The position numbers and the translations under genes were made by a program. A stretch of DNA of 14,659 nucleotides from Pseudomonadota bacterium (GTDB lineage Bacteria > Pseudomonadota > Alphaproteobacteria > Reyranellales > Reyranellaceae). The notes under the pieces were generated by a model that saw only the letters and a program-made list of their open reading frames with translations, had not been told where the DNA came from and did no database searches. Shown here one piece after another: positions 1 to 9,550 of the stretch. The stretch is taken from assembly GCA_023436825.1 (NCBI GenBank), contig JAEZHS010000454.1, forward strand, positions 1 to 14,659, in the 5' to 3' direction. Numbering within the stretch: position 1 is the stretch's first letter; every line of letters starts with the position of its first letter.

Positions 1-1085
1 GGCAACATAACCCTAAAAGTCGTACGGCCGGGCTCGCTATCGAATTCGATCGCCCCGCCATGGTCGTTGATGATCTTGGCCACCAAGGCAAGACCCAGGC
101 CAGTTCCGGTCGGCTTGTTGGTCACGAAGGCGTCAAAAAGATGGGCACGGATCTCGTCGGACACGCCGCGGCCATTGTCCCGCACCGAAACCACGAGGGG
201 CAGGTTGACCTTGGCCTGCTGGCCGGGGACGGCCAGGCGCAGGCCATGGCGGTAGGCTGTGGACAACTCGATCTCGCGCTCGCCGTCGCCCGGCACTTCG
301 CAGGCGTTCTTCACCAGGTTCAGGAACACCTGGATGAGCTGGTCGCGGTCGCCGTGCACGTCCGGCAGCGAGGGATCGTAGGTTTCGACGAAGCGCACGC
401 CCTTGCCGAAGCCGTTCTGCGAGATGCGCAGGACGTGGTTCAGGACCTGATGGATGTTGAGCGGGCTGCGATCGATCGGCCGGCCGTCGGCGAAGGCCTC
501 CATGCGGTCGACCAGGGCGACGATGCGGTCGGTCTCCTCGCAGATCAGGCCGGTCAGCTCGCGCTCGGAATCGGGAACAGACTGTTCGAGGAGCTGCGCG
601 GCGCCGCGGATGCCCGACAGCGGGTTCTTCACCTCGTGCGCCAGCATGGCGGCAAGGGCGCTCACCGAACGCGCGGCGCTGCGATGCGACATCTGGCGGT
701 CGATGTTGCGGGCGATGGTCTGCTCGGTCAGCGACACGGCGACCAGGCCGTCGCTGTCGACGACCGGCGAGAGTCGCAGCGCACAGAACCGGTTGCCGAT
801 GCGCGGCGAGGCAAGCGTCACGCCGTTCTCGGCGACCGCGCCGCCGGTCGTCATCACCTGCTCGAGCAGGGAGAAGAGCGGCGTGTCTTCGGGCACGAAC
901 TCGTCGAGCGGATGGCCGCCCAGGCGCGTGCGGCCGACGCCGAAGAACTGCTCGGCCGACAGGTTGGCGTAGTGGATCAGCCCGCGCGCATCGACCACGA
1001 CGATCGCCTCCGACAGCGAATCGAGGAGCGCCATCGGGAACTGGTCGCTGAGGATGCTCGCGCGCTTGAGGGGCTGCACCGCCAT
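1..1085 (-). CDS. ntrB: Nitrogen regulation sensor histidine kinase NtrB (GlnL), 3' end cut off
   Basis: Reading the minus strand from the ATG at 1085-1083 gives 361 codons without a stop, running off the left edge of the window. The N-terminal half (about residues 15-125) reads as a PAS-type sensor. The H-box LAHEVKNPLSGIRGA places the phospho-acceptor at H150. The N-box NLVKNACE (256-263), G1 box DNGRGV (303-308) and G2 region GTGLGL (327-332) form the ATP-binding domain. No membrane segment is visible, so it should be cytosolic. In this family NtrB phosphorylates or dephosphorylates NtrC according to nitrogen status signalled by PII. The start follows the dusB stop by one base, as in the known alphaproteobacterial dusB(nifR3)-ntrB-ntrC operon. 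Family members are about 350-400 residues, so little is missing. NtrC itself lies outside the window and is inferred. Confidence 0.95.
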   Translation of the reverse strand, partial: MAVQPLKRASILSDQFPMALLDSLSEAIVVVDARGLIHYANLSAEQFFGVGRTRLGGHPLDEFVPEDTPLFSLLEQVMTTGGAVAENGVTLASPRIGNRFCALRLSPVVDSDGLVAVSLTEQTIARNIDRQMSHRSAARSVSALAAMLAHEVKNPLSGIRGAAQLLEQSVPDSERELTGLICEETDRIVALVDRMEAFADGRPIDRSPLNIHQVLNHVLRISQNGFGKGVRFVETYDPSLPDVHGDRDQLIQVFLNLVKNACEVPGDGEREIELSTAYRHGLRLAVPGQQAKVNLPLVVSVRDNGRGVSDEIRAHLFDAFVTNKPTGTGLGLALVAKIINDHGGAIEFDSEPGRTTFRVML

Positions 1086-1086
1086 C

Positions 1087-2094
1087 CTACGCAGCCTGCC
1101 GCTCGACGTTGGGCAGGAAGAACGCGGCCAGCATGGCGCGTACCTTGGCGGCTTCGGTCTCGCGGTTCACGGCGGCGCGGAACTCGGCCGATGTCGGCAG
1201 GCCCTTGGAATACCAGCCCAGATGCTTGCGGGCCATGCGCACGCCGGTTTCCTGGCCATAATGCGACAGCATCGATTCGAAGTGCGCGCGCACGGTGGCG
1301 TACTGCTCGGCGAGCGATGGATCGGGCAGCCGCTCGCCGGTGCGCAGATAGTGGATTGCCTGGTTCAGGAACCACGGCCGGCCGTAGGCGCCGCGCCCGA
1401 TCATGACGCCATCGGCGCCCGACTGCTCCAGCGCGGTGTCGACGTCGTCGAGGGTGTTGATGTCGCCGTTCACGATCACCGGCAGCCCGGTCGCCGCCTT
1501 GACGTTGGCGACGAACGCCCAGTCGGCGTGACCGTCGTAGAACTGGCAGCGCGTGCGCCCATGCACGGTCAGCAGCTTGATGCCGCACTCTTCGGCGATG
1601 CGCGCCAAGTTGGGCGCGTTGCGATTGTTCGAATCCCAGCCGGTGCGCATCTTCAACGTCACCGGCAGCTTCACCGCCTTGACGATGGCTTCGAGGATCT
1701 TCGCGGCATGGACCTCGTCGCGCATCAGCGACGAGCCGGCATGGCCGTTCACGACCTTCTTCACCGGGCAGCCGAAGTTGATGTCGATGATGGCGGCACC
1801 TCGGTCCTCGTTCAGCCTGGCTGCGTCGGCCATGACTTCGGGCTCGCAGCCGGCGAGTTGGACCGACATCGGAAATTCTTCCGGCGAGTTCTTGGCCATC
1901 AGCAGCGTCTTGCGGTTCTCGCGCACCATCGCCGCCGAGGCGATCATTTCGGACACGACGAGGCCCGCGCCGCCCCGCTTGACCATCTGGCGGAAGGGCA
2001 TGTCCGTTACACCCGACATGGGGGCCAGGATGACGGGGTCGTCGATCCGGACGGGACCGATGTCGACAGGCTGGAGACGCGGTGTGCAATCCAT
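1087..2094 (-). CDS. dusB: tRNA-dihydrouridine synthase DusB (NifR3 family)
   Basis: 335 residues, a full-length Dus protein that uses FMN and NADPH to reduce specific uridines in the tRNA D-loop. The TIM-barrel start carries [13 protein letters not shown] (23-35). The catalytic-loop motif NFGCPVKKV places the active-site cysteine at C109. HGRTR (178-182), VNGDI (208-212) and GRGAYGRPW (233-241) are the usual FMN and phosphate contacts. The start chosen is the ATG at 2094, because the next methionine (M26) would remove the first barrel strand. No clear Shine-Dalgarno sequence precedes it, and a TATAAA box lies only 13 bases upstream, so the message may have almost no leader. It is the first gene of the dusB-ntrB unit and is divergent from ispDF. 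The exact tRNA position modified is not visible from sequence. Confidence 0.95.
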   Translation of the reverse strand: MDCTPRLQPVDIGPVRIDDPVILAPMSGVTDMPFRQMVKRGGAGLVVSEMIASAAMVRENRKTLLMAKNSPEEFPMSVQLAGCEPEVMADAARLNEDRGAAIIDINFGCPVKKVVNGHAGSSLMRDEVHAAKILEAIVKAVKLPVTLKMRTGWDSNNRNAPNLARIAEECGIKLLTVHGRTRCQFYDGHADWAFVANVKAATGLPVIVNGDINTLDDVDTALEQSGADGVMIGRGAYGRPWFLNQAIHYLRTGERLPDPSLAEQYATVRAHFESMLSHYGQETGVRMARKHLGWYSKGLPTSAEFRAAVNRETEAAKVRAMLAAFFLPNVERQAA

Positions 2095-2107
2095 GGCTAC
2101 TGATCAG

Positions 2108-2113
2108 TTTATA
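2108..2113 (-). promoter_or_regulatory. Candidate -10 box for the dusB-ntrB unit
   Basis: The minus strand reads TATAAA here, ending 13 bases before the dusB ATG. With 17-base spacing the -35 position would be TATTGT (2136-2131), a weak match that overlaps the 15-base palindrome. A start about seven bases downstream would leave a leader of roughly six bases. This rests on pattern only. Confidence 0.35.
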
Positions 2114-2119
2114 GGCATC

Positions 2120-2134
2120 TTGTGCAGTGCACAA
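2120..2134. promoter_or_regulatory. Perfect 15-bp palindrome, possible operator between dusB and ispDF
   Basis: TTGTGCA-G-TGCACAA consists of two perfect 7-base arms around one central base. It lies in the 125-base divergent spacer and covers the expected -35 region of dusB, a position typical of repressor or activator sites. It contains TGCAC half-sites reminiscent of NtrC boxes, but the half-site spacing does not fit the usual NtrC consensus (TGCACC, five bases, GGTGCA). The binding protein is therefore unknown. Confidence 0.45.
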
Positions 2135-2219
2135 TAATTGGGCGAGCAATAGCGGGTCCCGGCGGGGTGCGCAAGCGGTCCCGAGTGCGTAGTTGTTGGC
2201 ACAGTGTTATCTAGCGGCC

Positions 2220-3377
2220 GTGCCAACTTGCACCGCCCTGATCGTCGCCGGGGGCCGGGGTAGCCGCTTCGGAGGCCCCCTGCCCAAACAATATGCCACT
2301 TTGGCGGGCCAGCCTGTCCTGCGTCGCACCCTGGAGGTTTTCCAGGCGACGCCGGGCATCGACGGCATCCAGGTCGTCATCGCCCCGGGCGACGAAGGGC
2401 ACTACCGTGCCGCTGTCGAGGGGATGGCCTTGCCGCCGCCGGTCATAGGCGGCGCCAGCCGGCAACAATCTGTCCTGTACGGCTTGGAATCCTTGGCCGC
2501 GCACCCTCCCGATCTCGTCGCCATCCACGATGCCGCCAGGCCTTATGTGCGGGTGTCCGACATCATGGGCTGCCTGGAGGCTTTGGGCCCCGGCATAGAC
2601 GGCGCCGTCCTGGGCGTGCCAGTCGCCGACACCCTGAAGAAGGTCGACGAAGCCGGCGTGCTGGCCGGGACGGTATCGCGCACCGGTTTGTGGCGGGCTC
2701 AGACGCCGCAGATCTTCCGCTTCGCCGAACTGCTTGCCGCCCATCGGGCTGCGGCTTCGCTGGCCAGGCACGAGGCCAGCGCCCTTACCGATGACGCGGC
2801 GGTCGCCGAGCGCGCTGGACTGCGTGTCGTCATCGTCGAAGGGCATGACGACAACCGCAAGATCACTACGGCCGACGACATGGTCACGACGATGGAAACG
2901 CGCACCGCCTTCGGCTTCGACGTGCACGGCTTCGCCGACGGCAGCCAGGTGATGCTGGGCGGCGTCGCCATTCCGCACGGCCAGGCGCTGGCCGGGCACT
3001 CCGACGCCGACGTCGCCTTGCATGCGCTGACCGACGCGCTGCTGGGAACGATCGGCGCCGGCGACATCGGCAAGCATTTCCCGCCATCCGATCCGCAATG
3101 GCGCGGCGTGTCGTCCGACCGTTTCCTGCGCCGCGCCGTCGATCTTCTCGCGAACGCCGGCGGCCGCATCGTCCATCTCGATCTCACGCTGGTCTGCGAG
3201 GCGCCGCGCATCGGGCCGCATCGCGAGGCGATGGTCGAAAGCATCGCCCGCATCGCCGGCATCGAGCGTGACAGAGTGAGCGTCAAGGCGACGACCACGG
3301 AAGGCCTCGGTTTCACCGGCCGCCGCGAGGGTATCGCCGCGCAGGCGGTGGCGACGGTCGAGGTGCCGAGGAAGTAG
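2220..3377 (+). CDS. ispDF: Bifunctional IspD/IspF enzyme of the MEP isoprenoid pathway
   Basis: Fusion of two MEP-pathway enzymes. The IspD part (about residues 1-225) makes CDP-methylerythritol from MEP and CTP. It shows AGGRGSRFGG (10-19), PKQY (22-25), DAARP (104-108) and TPQIF (162-166). The IspF part (about 230-385) is the 2-C-methyl-D-erythritol 2,4-cyclodiphosphate synthase. It shows the metal ligands in GFDVH (D234, H236) and GHSDADVALH (H260), and the TTTEGLGFTGR signature (358-368). The intervening step (IspE) is encoded elsewhere. I chose the GTG at 2220 because homologues begin just before the 'CTALIVAG' strand. An in-frame TTG at 2193 would add nine residues, and neither has a strong ribosome site. 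The fusion is common in alphaproteobacteria. A strong hairpin follows the stop, so the gene is probably transcribed separately from pncC. Confidence 0.95.
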   Translation: MPTCTALIVAGGRGSRFGGPLPKQYATLAGQPVLRRTLEVFQATPGIDGIQVVIAPGDEGHYRAAVEGMALPPPVIGGASRQQSVLYGLESLAAHPPDLVAIHDAARPYVRVSDIMGCLEALGPGIDGAVLGVPVADTLKKVDEAGVLAGTVSRTGLWRAQTPQIFRFAELLAAHRAAASLARHEASALTDDAAVAERAGLRVVIVEGHDDNRKITTADDMVTTMETRTAFGFDVHGFADGSQVMLGGVAIPHGQALAGHSDADVALHALTDALLGTIGAGDIGKHFPPSDPQWRGVSSDRFLRRAVDLLANAGGRIVHLDLTLVCEAPRIGPHREAMVESIARIAGIERDRVSVKATTTEGLGFTGRREGIAAQAVATVEVPRK

Positions 3378-3393
3378 ATCGAAAAGCAAAAGG

Positions 3394-3434
3394 CCTCCCC
3401 CTGAGACGCGCCCTTCGGGCGCCTCAGGGGGAGG
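3394..3434 (+). terminator. Strong hairpin after ispDF, likely terminator (or palindromic repeat unit)
   Basis: The outer arms 3394-3405 and 3423-3434 pair perfectly over 12 bp. The inner arms GCGCCC (3408-3413) and GGGCGC (3417-3422) pair over 6 bp around a TTC loop, with only a two-base bulge between the stems. The hairpin starts 16 bases after the ispDF stop. No T-run follows on the plus strand, but on the minus strand it is followed by a T-rich stretch (TTTTGCTTTT), so it could also stop leftward transcription. The core GAGACGC...CTCAG resembles the repeat units at 11195-11294. Confidence 0.6.
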
Positions 3435-3474
3435 TGGTGTTGGTGGGGCCGTTGATGAAGCCGTGGATGGTGAA

Positions 3475-3966
3475 ATGTTCGATCACGAGATGAGGGACGC
3501 CGCCGAGCGCGTGCTGCATGCCTGTCGCAAGCGTGGACTGAAGCTGGTCACCGCCGAATCCTGCACCGGCGGCCTGGTCGTCGCGACCCTGACCGCGATC
3601 GCCGGATCATCCGACGTCGTCGAGCGCGCCTACGTGACCTACGCCAACGAGGCCAAGCGCGAGATGCTGGGCGTGCCATGGGATGCCCTGATGGGCCATG
3701 GCGCGGTGAGCGATCCCGTGGCGCGGGCAATGGCCTCGGGCGCCCTCGCCCGCTCGGGCGTCGATCTTGCGGTATCGGTCACCGGCGTCGCCGGCCCTGG
3801 CGGCGGTACCGCAGAAAAGCCGGTCGGCCTCGTCCACTTCGCCGGCGCCCGCACCGGCCATGACATCATCGCCGAGCGTCACGTCTTCCCGGGCGATCGC
3901 GACACCATCCGTCGCGTGTCGGTGATTACCGCGTTGACGATATTGGCGTCGCTGGCTGAGCGCTAG
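3475..3966 (+). CDS. pncC: Nicotinamide-nucleotide amidohydrolase PncC (CinA C-terminal domain)
   Basis: 163 residues, matching the stand-alone CinA C-terminal family, which deamidates NMN to nicotinate mononucleotide in NAD salvage. TAESCTGG places the catalytic serine at S29. The second conserved stretch SVTGVAGPGGG ends at residue 111, and EKPVG (114-118) follows. The N-terminal MoCF-like domain of full CinA is absent. I chose the ATG at 3475, which has a GGATGG stretch just upstream; a GTG at 3463 in the same frame would add four residues. The last 41 bases overlap the 3' end of the convergent ratA gene. It sits between ispDF and the pdh block, a common alphaproteobacterial order, with no obvious functional link to either neighbour. 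Confidence 0.9.
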   Translation: MFDHEMRDAAERVLHACRKRGLKLVTAESCTGGLVVATLTAIAGSSDVVERAYVTYANEAKREMLGVPWDALMGHGAVSDPVARAMASGALARSGVDLAVSVTGVAGPGGGTAEKPVGLVHFAGARTGHDIIAERHVFPGDRDTIRRVSVITALTILASLAER

Positions 3967-4417
3967 GCTTGCCGTAGAGCTGTTTGGCGCGCGCTTCGAA
4001 CGCGCTCACCATGCGCTTCACCGCTTCGGCGAACAGCAGGCGCACGGTCTGCTGCAGCAGCAGCGAGCGGAAATCGAACTCCAGCTCGAAGTCGATCAGG
4101 CATCCCGCAGGATGCGGCTGGAAGGTCCAACGGCTGGCCAGCCGGCGGAACGGCCCTTCGATGCCGGTGGTGTCGATGCGTGGGCCGCCCGGTGCGTCGG
4201 GTGCCAGTACGACTCGCGAAGCGAATTTCTCGTGGAACGGTCCGAAGCCGATCGCCAGCTCGGCGATCTGGACGTTAGGTCCTTCACGCCGCCGGATACG
4301 GCCGGCATGGCACCACGGCAGGAACTCCGGATAGCGCGGCACGTCGGCCACCAGCTCGAAGAGCTGCATGGGGGTGTACGCGACAACGCGCCGCTCGGAG
4401 TGACGGGTGGTGCTCAA
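3926..4417 (-). CDS. ratA: RatA / Coq10-like START-domain protein, probably ubiquinone-binding
   Basis: 163 residues of the polyketide cyclase/START (SRPBCC) fold. The family-typical [15 protein letters not shown] lies near residues 22-36, and SRWTFQP appears in the middle of the barrel. Relatives are mitochondrial Coq10, which aids ubiquinone delivery to the respiratory chain, and E. coli RatA, first described as a ribosome-association toxin. In an alphaproteobacterium the Coq10-like role is more likely, but sequence alone does not settle it. The start is a TTG at 4417-4415 that overlaps the lipA stop (TTGA), so translation is probably coupled. The first in-frame ATG (M17) would delete the first strand. 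It is the last gene of the leftward pdh-lipA block, and its tail overlaps the convergent pncC. Confidence 0.88.
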   Translation of the reverse strand: MSTTRHSERRVVAYTPMQLFELVADVPRYPEFLPWCHAGRIRRREGPNVQIAELAIGFGPFHEKFASRVVLAPDAPGGPRIDTTGIEGPFRRLASRWTFQPHPAGCLIDFELEFDFRSLLLQQTVRLLFAEAVKRMVSAFEARAKQLYGKPSAQPATPISSTR

Positions 4418-5382
4418 ACAGACCGGGAGGCGCGCGCAGCGCGCAGTCGGGCGAAGTCGTCGCCGGCGTGATAGCTCGAGCGCGTGAGCGGCGAGGCCGA
4501 CACCATGAGGAAGCCCTTGGCGCGGGCGAGAGTCGCCAGCTCGTCGAACTCGGCCGGCGTCCAGAAGCGGTCGAGCGGCGCGTGCTTGGGCGTCGGCTGC
4601 AGGTATTGCCCGACCGTCAGGAAATCGACGTCGGCCGCGCGCAGGTCGTCCATCACCTGCAGGATCTCCTCGCGCGTCTCGCCCAGACCGACCATCAGGC
4701 CGGACTTGGTGAACATCGAGGGATCGATCTCCTTCACCTTCGAAAGCAACCTCAGCGACGTGAAGTAGCGCGCGCCGGGCCGGATCGTCGGATAAAGCCG
4801 AGGCACCGTCTCGAGATTGTGGTTGAACACGTCCGGCCGCGCCGCGACCACCGTCTCGATCGCCCCTTCCTTGCGCAGGAAGTCGGGCGTCAATACCTCG
4901 ACCGTCGTGTTGGGCGCCTGCTGATGCAGCGCGGTGATGACCGCTGCGAAGTGCCCCGCCCCGCCGTCCAAAAGGTCGTCGCGATCGACCGACGTCACCA
5001 CGACATGGCCGAGCCCGAGCTTGCCGACGGCTTCGGCGATGTTGGCCGGCTCATGCGGATTGAGGGCGCCGGGCTTGCCGGTGGCGACGTTGCAGAAGGC
5101 GCAAGCCCTGGTGCAGGTCTCGCCCATGATCATGAAGGTGGCGTGCTTCTGCTTCCAGCATTCGCCGATGTTGGGACAGGCCGCCTCCTCGCACACCGTG
5201 GCGAGCCCGTACTGGCGCATCAGGCGCCTGGTCTCGGCATATTCCGGCGAGTTCGGTGCACGCACCCTGATCCAATCCGGCTTGCGCCGGATGGGGTTGT
5301 CCGGCCGGTGCGCCTTCTCGGGATGGCGCTCGGCGCGGCTCAGCGGGAGCTTGTCGCCCAGGTCGGTAGGGGTTCCGTCCAT
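4414..5382 (-). CDS. lipA: Lipoyl synthase LipA
   Basis: 322 residues, the normal length for this radical-SAM enzyme, which inserts two sulfurs into octanoyl groups on lipoyl domains. The auxiliary cluster cysteines are C64, C69 and C75 ([12 protein letters not shown]). The radical-SAM cluster cysteines are C90, C94 and C97 (CTRACAFC). The C-terminal RSSY motif lies at 301-304, completing the auxiliary-cluster ligands. All key residues are present. The ATG at 5382 lies six bases after the lpdA stop, so lipA is in the same transcript as the pdh genes. Its likely substrates include the K43 lipoyl domains of PdhB and PdhC encoded just upstream. The octanoyl transferase LipB is not in the window. 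Confidence 0.97.
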   Translation of the reverse strand: MDGTPTDLGDKLPLSRAERHPEKAHRPDNPIRRKPDWIRVRAPNSPEYAETRRLMRQYGLATVCEEAACPNIGECWKQKHATFMIMGETCTRACAFCNVATGKPGALNPHEPANIAEAVGKLGLGHVVVTSVDRDDLLDGGAGHFAAVITALHQQAPNTTVEVLTPDFLRKEGAIETVVAARPDVFNHNLETVPRLYPTIRPGARYFTSLRLLSKVKEIDPSMFTKSGLMVGLGETREEILQVMDDLRAADVDFLTVGQYLQPTPKHAPLDRFWTPAEFDELATLARAKGFLMVSASPLTRSSYHAGDDFARLRAARASRSV

Positions 5383-5388
5383 GACGGC

Positions 5389-6801
5389 CTAGATATGGAG
5401 CGTTCGCCCGTACGCCGCCAGTACCGACTCGTGCATCATTTCCGACAGGGTGGGATGCGGGAACACCGTGGCCATCAGTTCGGCCTCGGTGGTCTCGAGC
5501 GTCTTGGCGACGCTGTAACCCTGGATCAACTCGGTCACCTCGGCGCCGATCATGTGGGCGCCCAGAAGCTCGCCGGTCTTGGCGTCGAAGATGGTCTTGA
5601 CGAAGCCTTCCGGCTCGCCGAGCGCGATCGCCTTGCCGTTGCCGATGAAGGGGAACTTGCCGACCTTGATCTGCAGGCCCTTGGCCTTGGCCGCCGCCTC
5701 CGTGAGCCCGATGCTCGCGACCTGCGGCTGGCAGTAGGTGCAGCCCGGGATGTTGTGGGTGTTCATCGGATGAACGCCCTTCACGCCGGCGATCTTCTCC
5801 ACCACCAGCACGCCTTCATGCATGGCCTTGTGCGCGAGCCACGGAGGTCCCGCGACGTCGCCGATGGCGTAGACGTTCGGCTCGCCGGTGAACCCCCACT
5901 GGTCGATCACGATATGGGTCTTCTCGACCTTCACCTTGCTGCCTTCGAGCCCCAGGTTCTCGACGTTGCCGACGATGCCGACGGCGCTGATCACGCGATC
6001 GACGGTGATCTCCTGGCTCTTGCCGCCGGCAGTGATCGTCGCGGTGACGCTGTCCTTCGCCTTCTTCAGGTTGCCGACCGTGGCGCCGGTCAGGATCTTC
6101 ATGCCCTGCTTCTCGAAGGCCCGCTTGGCGAAGGCCGAGACCTCCTCGTCCTCGACCGGCAGGATCCGATCGACCACCTCGGCCACCGTCACCTCGGCGC
6201 CCATGGTGCGATAGAAGCTCGCGAACTCGATGCCGATCGCGCCCGAGCCGATGACCAGCAGCGACTTGGGGAACTCCGGCGGCACCATCGCTTCCTTGTA
6301 GGTCCAGACCAGCTTGCCGTCGGACTCCAGGCCGGGAAGCTGGCGCGCGCGCGCACCGGTCGCCAGGATCACGTTCTTGGCGGTGAGCGTGACGTTGCTC
6401 TTGTCGTTCATCGCCACGGCGAGCTTGCGCTGGCCGCCAGCAACGCCGTCGAGCTTGGCCGTGCCGTCGAACACCGTGATCTTGTTCTTGCGCATCAGGC
6501 CTTTGACGCCGTTGCTGAGCTGGTTCGCGACCTTGCGCGAGCGCTCGACGATCTTCTTCGGATCGTAGGAGACGTCCTTGACCGACAGGCCGAAGGAATC
6601 GGCGTGCTTGATCAGTCCGTAGACCTCGGAGGTGCGCAGCAGCGCCTTGGTCGGGATGCAGCCCCAGTTGAGGCAGATGCCGCCCATGTGCTCGCGCTCG
6701 ACCACGGCGGTCTTCATGCCGAGCTGGGCGGCGCGGATCGCGGCGACGTAGCCGCCCGGCCCGCCGCCGACGATGATGATGTCGAAGCTGGTGTCGGCCA
6801 T
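5389..6801 (-). CDS. lpdA: Dihydrolipoyl dehydrogenase (E3) of pyruvate dehydrogenase
   Basis: 470 residues, full-length E3, which reoxidises dihydrolipoyl groups and passes electrons via FAD to NAD+. The FAD-binding GGGPGG lies at 12-17, and the redox disulfide C43/C48 in GGICLNWGCIP. The NAD-binding GSGAIGIEFAS is near the middle, and the second FAD motif is in YAIGDVAG. The catalytic pair H449/E454 lies in HPTLSE at the dimer interface. The ribosome site AGGAG begins on the pdhC stop codon and sits six bases before the ATG. The gene lies nine bases after pdhC, which marks this as the PDH-dedicated E3; a second E3 for 2-oxoglutarate dehydrogenase may exist elsewhere. Nothing is missing or unusual. 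Confidence 0.96.
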   Translation of the reverse strand: MADTSFDIIIVGGGPGGYVAAIRAAQLGMKTAVVEREHMGGICLNWGCIPTKALLRTSEVYGLIKHADSFGLSVKDVSYDPKKIVERSRKVANQLSNGVKGLMRKNKITVFDGTAKLDGVAGGQRKLAVAMNDKSNVTLTAKNVILATGARARQLPGLESDGKLVWTYKEAMVPPEFPKSLLVIGSGAIGIEFASFYRTMGAEVTVAEVVDRILPVEDEEVSAFAKRAFEKQGMKILTGATVGNLKKAKDSVTATITAGGKSQEITVDRVISAVGIVGNVENLGLEGSKVKVEKTHIVIDQWGFTGEPNVYAIGDVAGPPWLAHKAMHEGVLVVEKIAGVKGVHPMNTHNIPGCTYCQPQVASIGLTEAAAKAKGLQIKVGKFPFIGNGKAIALGEPEGFVKTIFDAKTGELLGAHMIGAEVTELIQGYSVAKTLETTEAELMATVFPHPTLSEMMHESVLAAYGRTLHI

Positions 6802-6810
6802 GATTCGCTC

Positions 6811-8133
6811 CTAGACCAGCATGGAAGCAGGCTGCTCGACGTAGGCCCGCAGCGTCTGCAGGAACTGCGCGCCCATGGCGCCGTCGACGACGCGGTGATC
6901 GACCGCGAGGGTGCAGCTCATCATGTTGCGGGCAACGACCTGGCCCTTGCGCACCACCGCCCGCTCCTCGCCCATGCCGACGGCAAGGATCATCGCCTGG
7001 GGCGGGTTGATGATGGCGGCGAAGCTGTTGATGCCGAACATGCCGAGGTTGGAGATGGTGAAGCCACCGCCCTGGAACTCTTCCAGCTTCAACTTTCCGA
7101 CCTTGGCGCGCGCGGCGAGGTCCTTCATCTCGGTCGCGATCTGGCCCAGGCCCTTCATGTCGGCGTTGCGCACGATCGGCGTGATCAGGCCGCGGTCGGT
7201 GGCGACGGCGACCGAGATGTCGACCGCGCCGTACTGGATCATCTCGTCCTCGGTCCACGAGGCGTTGCACTCGGGATGGTCGCGCAGCGCCTTGGCACAG
7301 GCCTTGATCATCATGTCGTTGACCGAGACCTTGGTGCCCTTCTTCTCGGCCACCGCGTTGATCGACTGCCGCGCCGCCAGCAGCGCGTCGATCTCGAGAT
7401 CGACCGTCAGGTAGAAGTGCGGCACGGTCTGCTTGGACTCGAGCATGCGCCGCGCGATGACCTTGCGGACCGAGGTGTGCGGTACGCGCGTGTCGCCTGG
7501 CGCCACGAACACCGGCTGCGCGCCGGCCGGCGGTGCGGGACGTGGCGCGGGTGCCGGGGCCGCTGCCGGCTTCGGTGCAACAGCGCCCGGCTTGGCCGCT
7601 TCGACGTCAGCCTTGACAATGCGTCCGTTGGGACCGCTGCCCTTGAGGGTCGCGAGGTCGATGCCCTTGTCCGCGGCGATGCGCTTGGCGAGCGGCGAGG
7701 CGAAGATGCGTCCGCCGCTCGGCGTCGTCGCCGGCTGGGCCGCGGGGGCAGCGGCAAACTTCGGAGCCGATGACGCAGCAGGCGCTGCGGCGGGAGCCGC
7801 TGCCAGCGCAGGCTTCGCCGGCGCCGGAGCGGCAGCCGGAGCTGCTGCAGCCGCCGGAGCCGGCGCCGCGCCCTTGGGCACCTCGGTCTCGCCCTCCTCC
7901 AGCAGGACGGCGATGACGGCATTGACCTTCACGCCTTCGGTGCCTTCCGGCACGACGATCTGGCCGACCTTGCCTTCGTCGACCGCCTCGACCTCCATGG
8001 TCGCCTTGTCGGTCTCGATCTCGCAGATCACCTGGCCCGACTTGACGGTGTCGCCGACGTTGACGTGCCACTTGGCGAGCTTGCCCTCCGTCATGGTGGG
8101 CGACAGCGCGGGCATCAGGATGTTGATCGACAT
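6811..8133 (-). CDS. pdhC: Pyruvate dehydrogenase E2, dihydrolipoamide acetyltransferase
   Basis: 440 residues with the usual E2 order. One lipoyl domain spans 1-80, with the lipoylated lysine K43 in [11 protein letters not shown]. An Ala/Pro-rich flexible linker covers about 84-135. The peripheral subunit-binding domain is at 141-178 (ASPLAKRIAADKGIDL), and a second Ala/Pro linker covers 179-205. The catalytic domain is at about 218-440. The active-site H413 and D417 lie in DHRVVDG. It transfers acetyl from lipoyl to CoA and forms the complex core. The start is 13 bases after the pdhB stop and lacks a strong ribosome site, suggesting coupling. The lipoyl domain is nearly the same as that at the start of PdhB, including a 52-base identical DNA stretch. 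Confidence 0.96.
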   Translation of the reverse strand: MSINILMPALSPTMTEGKLAKWHVNVGDTVKSGQVICEIETDKATMEVEAVDEGKVGQIVVPEGTEGVKVNAVIAVLLEEGETEVPKGAAPAPAAAAAPAAAPAPAKPALAAAPAAAPAASSAPKFAAAPAAQPATTPSGGRIFASPLAKRIAADKGIDLATLKGSGPNGRIVKADVEAAKPGAVAPKPAAAPAPAPRPAPPAGAQPVFVAPGDTRVPHTSVRKVIARRMLESKQTVPHFYLTVDLEIDALLAARQSINAVAEKKGTKVSVNDMMIKACAKALRDHPECNASWTEDEMIQYGAVDISVAVATDRGLITPIVRNADMKGLGQIATEMKDLAARAKVGKLKLEEFQGGGFTISNLGMFGINSFAAIINPPQAMILAVGMGEERAVVRKGQVVARNMMSCTLAVDHRVVDGAMGAQFLQTLRAYVEQPASMLV

Positions 8134-8146
8134 GGTCTGGTCTTGG

Positions 8147-9547
<1,401 letters not shown>

Positions 9548-9550
9548 GTA

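Noticed and set aside
60..1406. A 448-codon plus-strand open frame opposite ntrB and dusB
   Set aside because: It is antisense to ntrB, whose H-, N- and G-boxes are all in the minus frame. It spans the ntrB/dusB junction, which a real gene would be unlikely to do.
2193..2219. A TTG start for ispDF at 2193
   Set aside because: Kept only as an alternative. The added nine residues are not typical of IspD N-termini, and the GTG at 2220 fits the family better.
2211..3389. A 392-codon minus-strand open frame opposite ispDF
   Set aside because: It mirrors ispDF over nearly its full length; the IspD and IspF active-site motifs lie only on the plus strand.
4468..7773. A 1101-codon open frame on the plus strand across lipA, lpdA and pdhC
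   Set aside because: It is antisense to three fully supported genes with intact catalytic motifs. Its composition (His, Asp, Arg, Leu and Gly rich) is the usual mirror of high-GC codon use, and it has no recognisable domain.
7741..7875. GC-rich tandem-like repeats of gccggagc/gcagcc type
   Set aside because: They encode the Ala/Pro flexible linker of PdhC; the repetition follows from low-complexity protein sequence, not a separate element.
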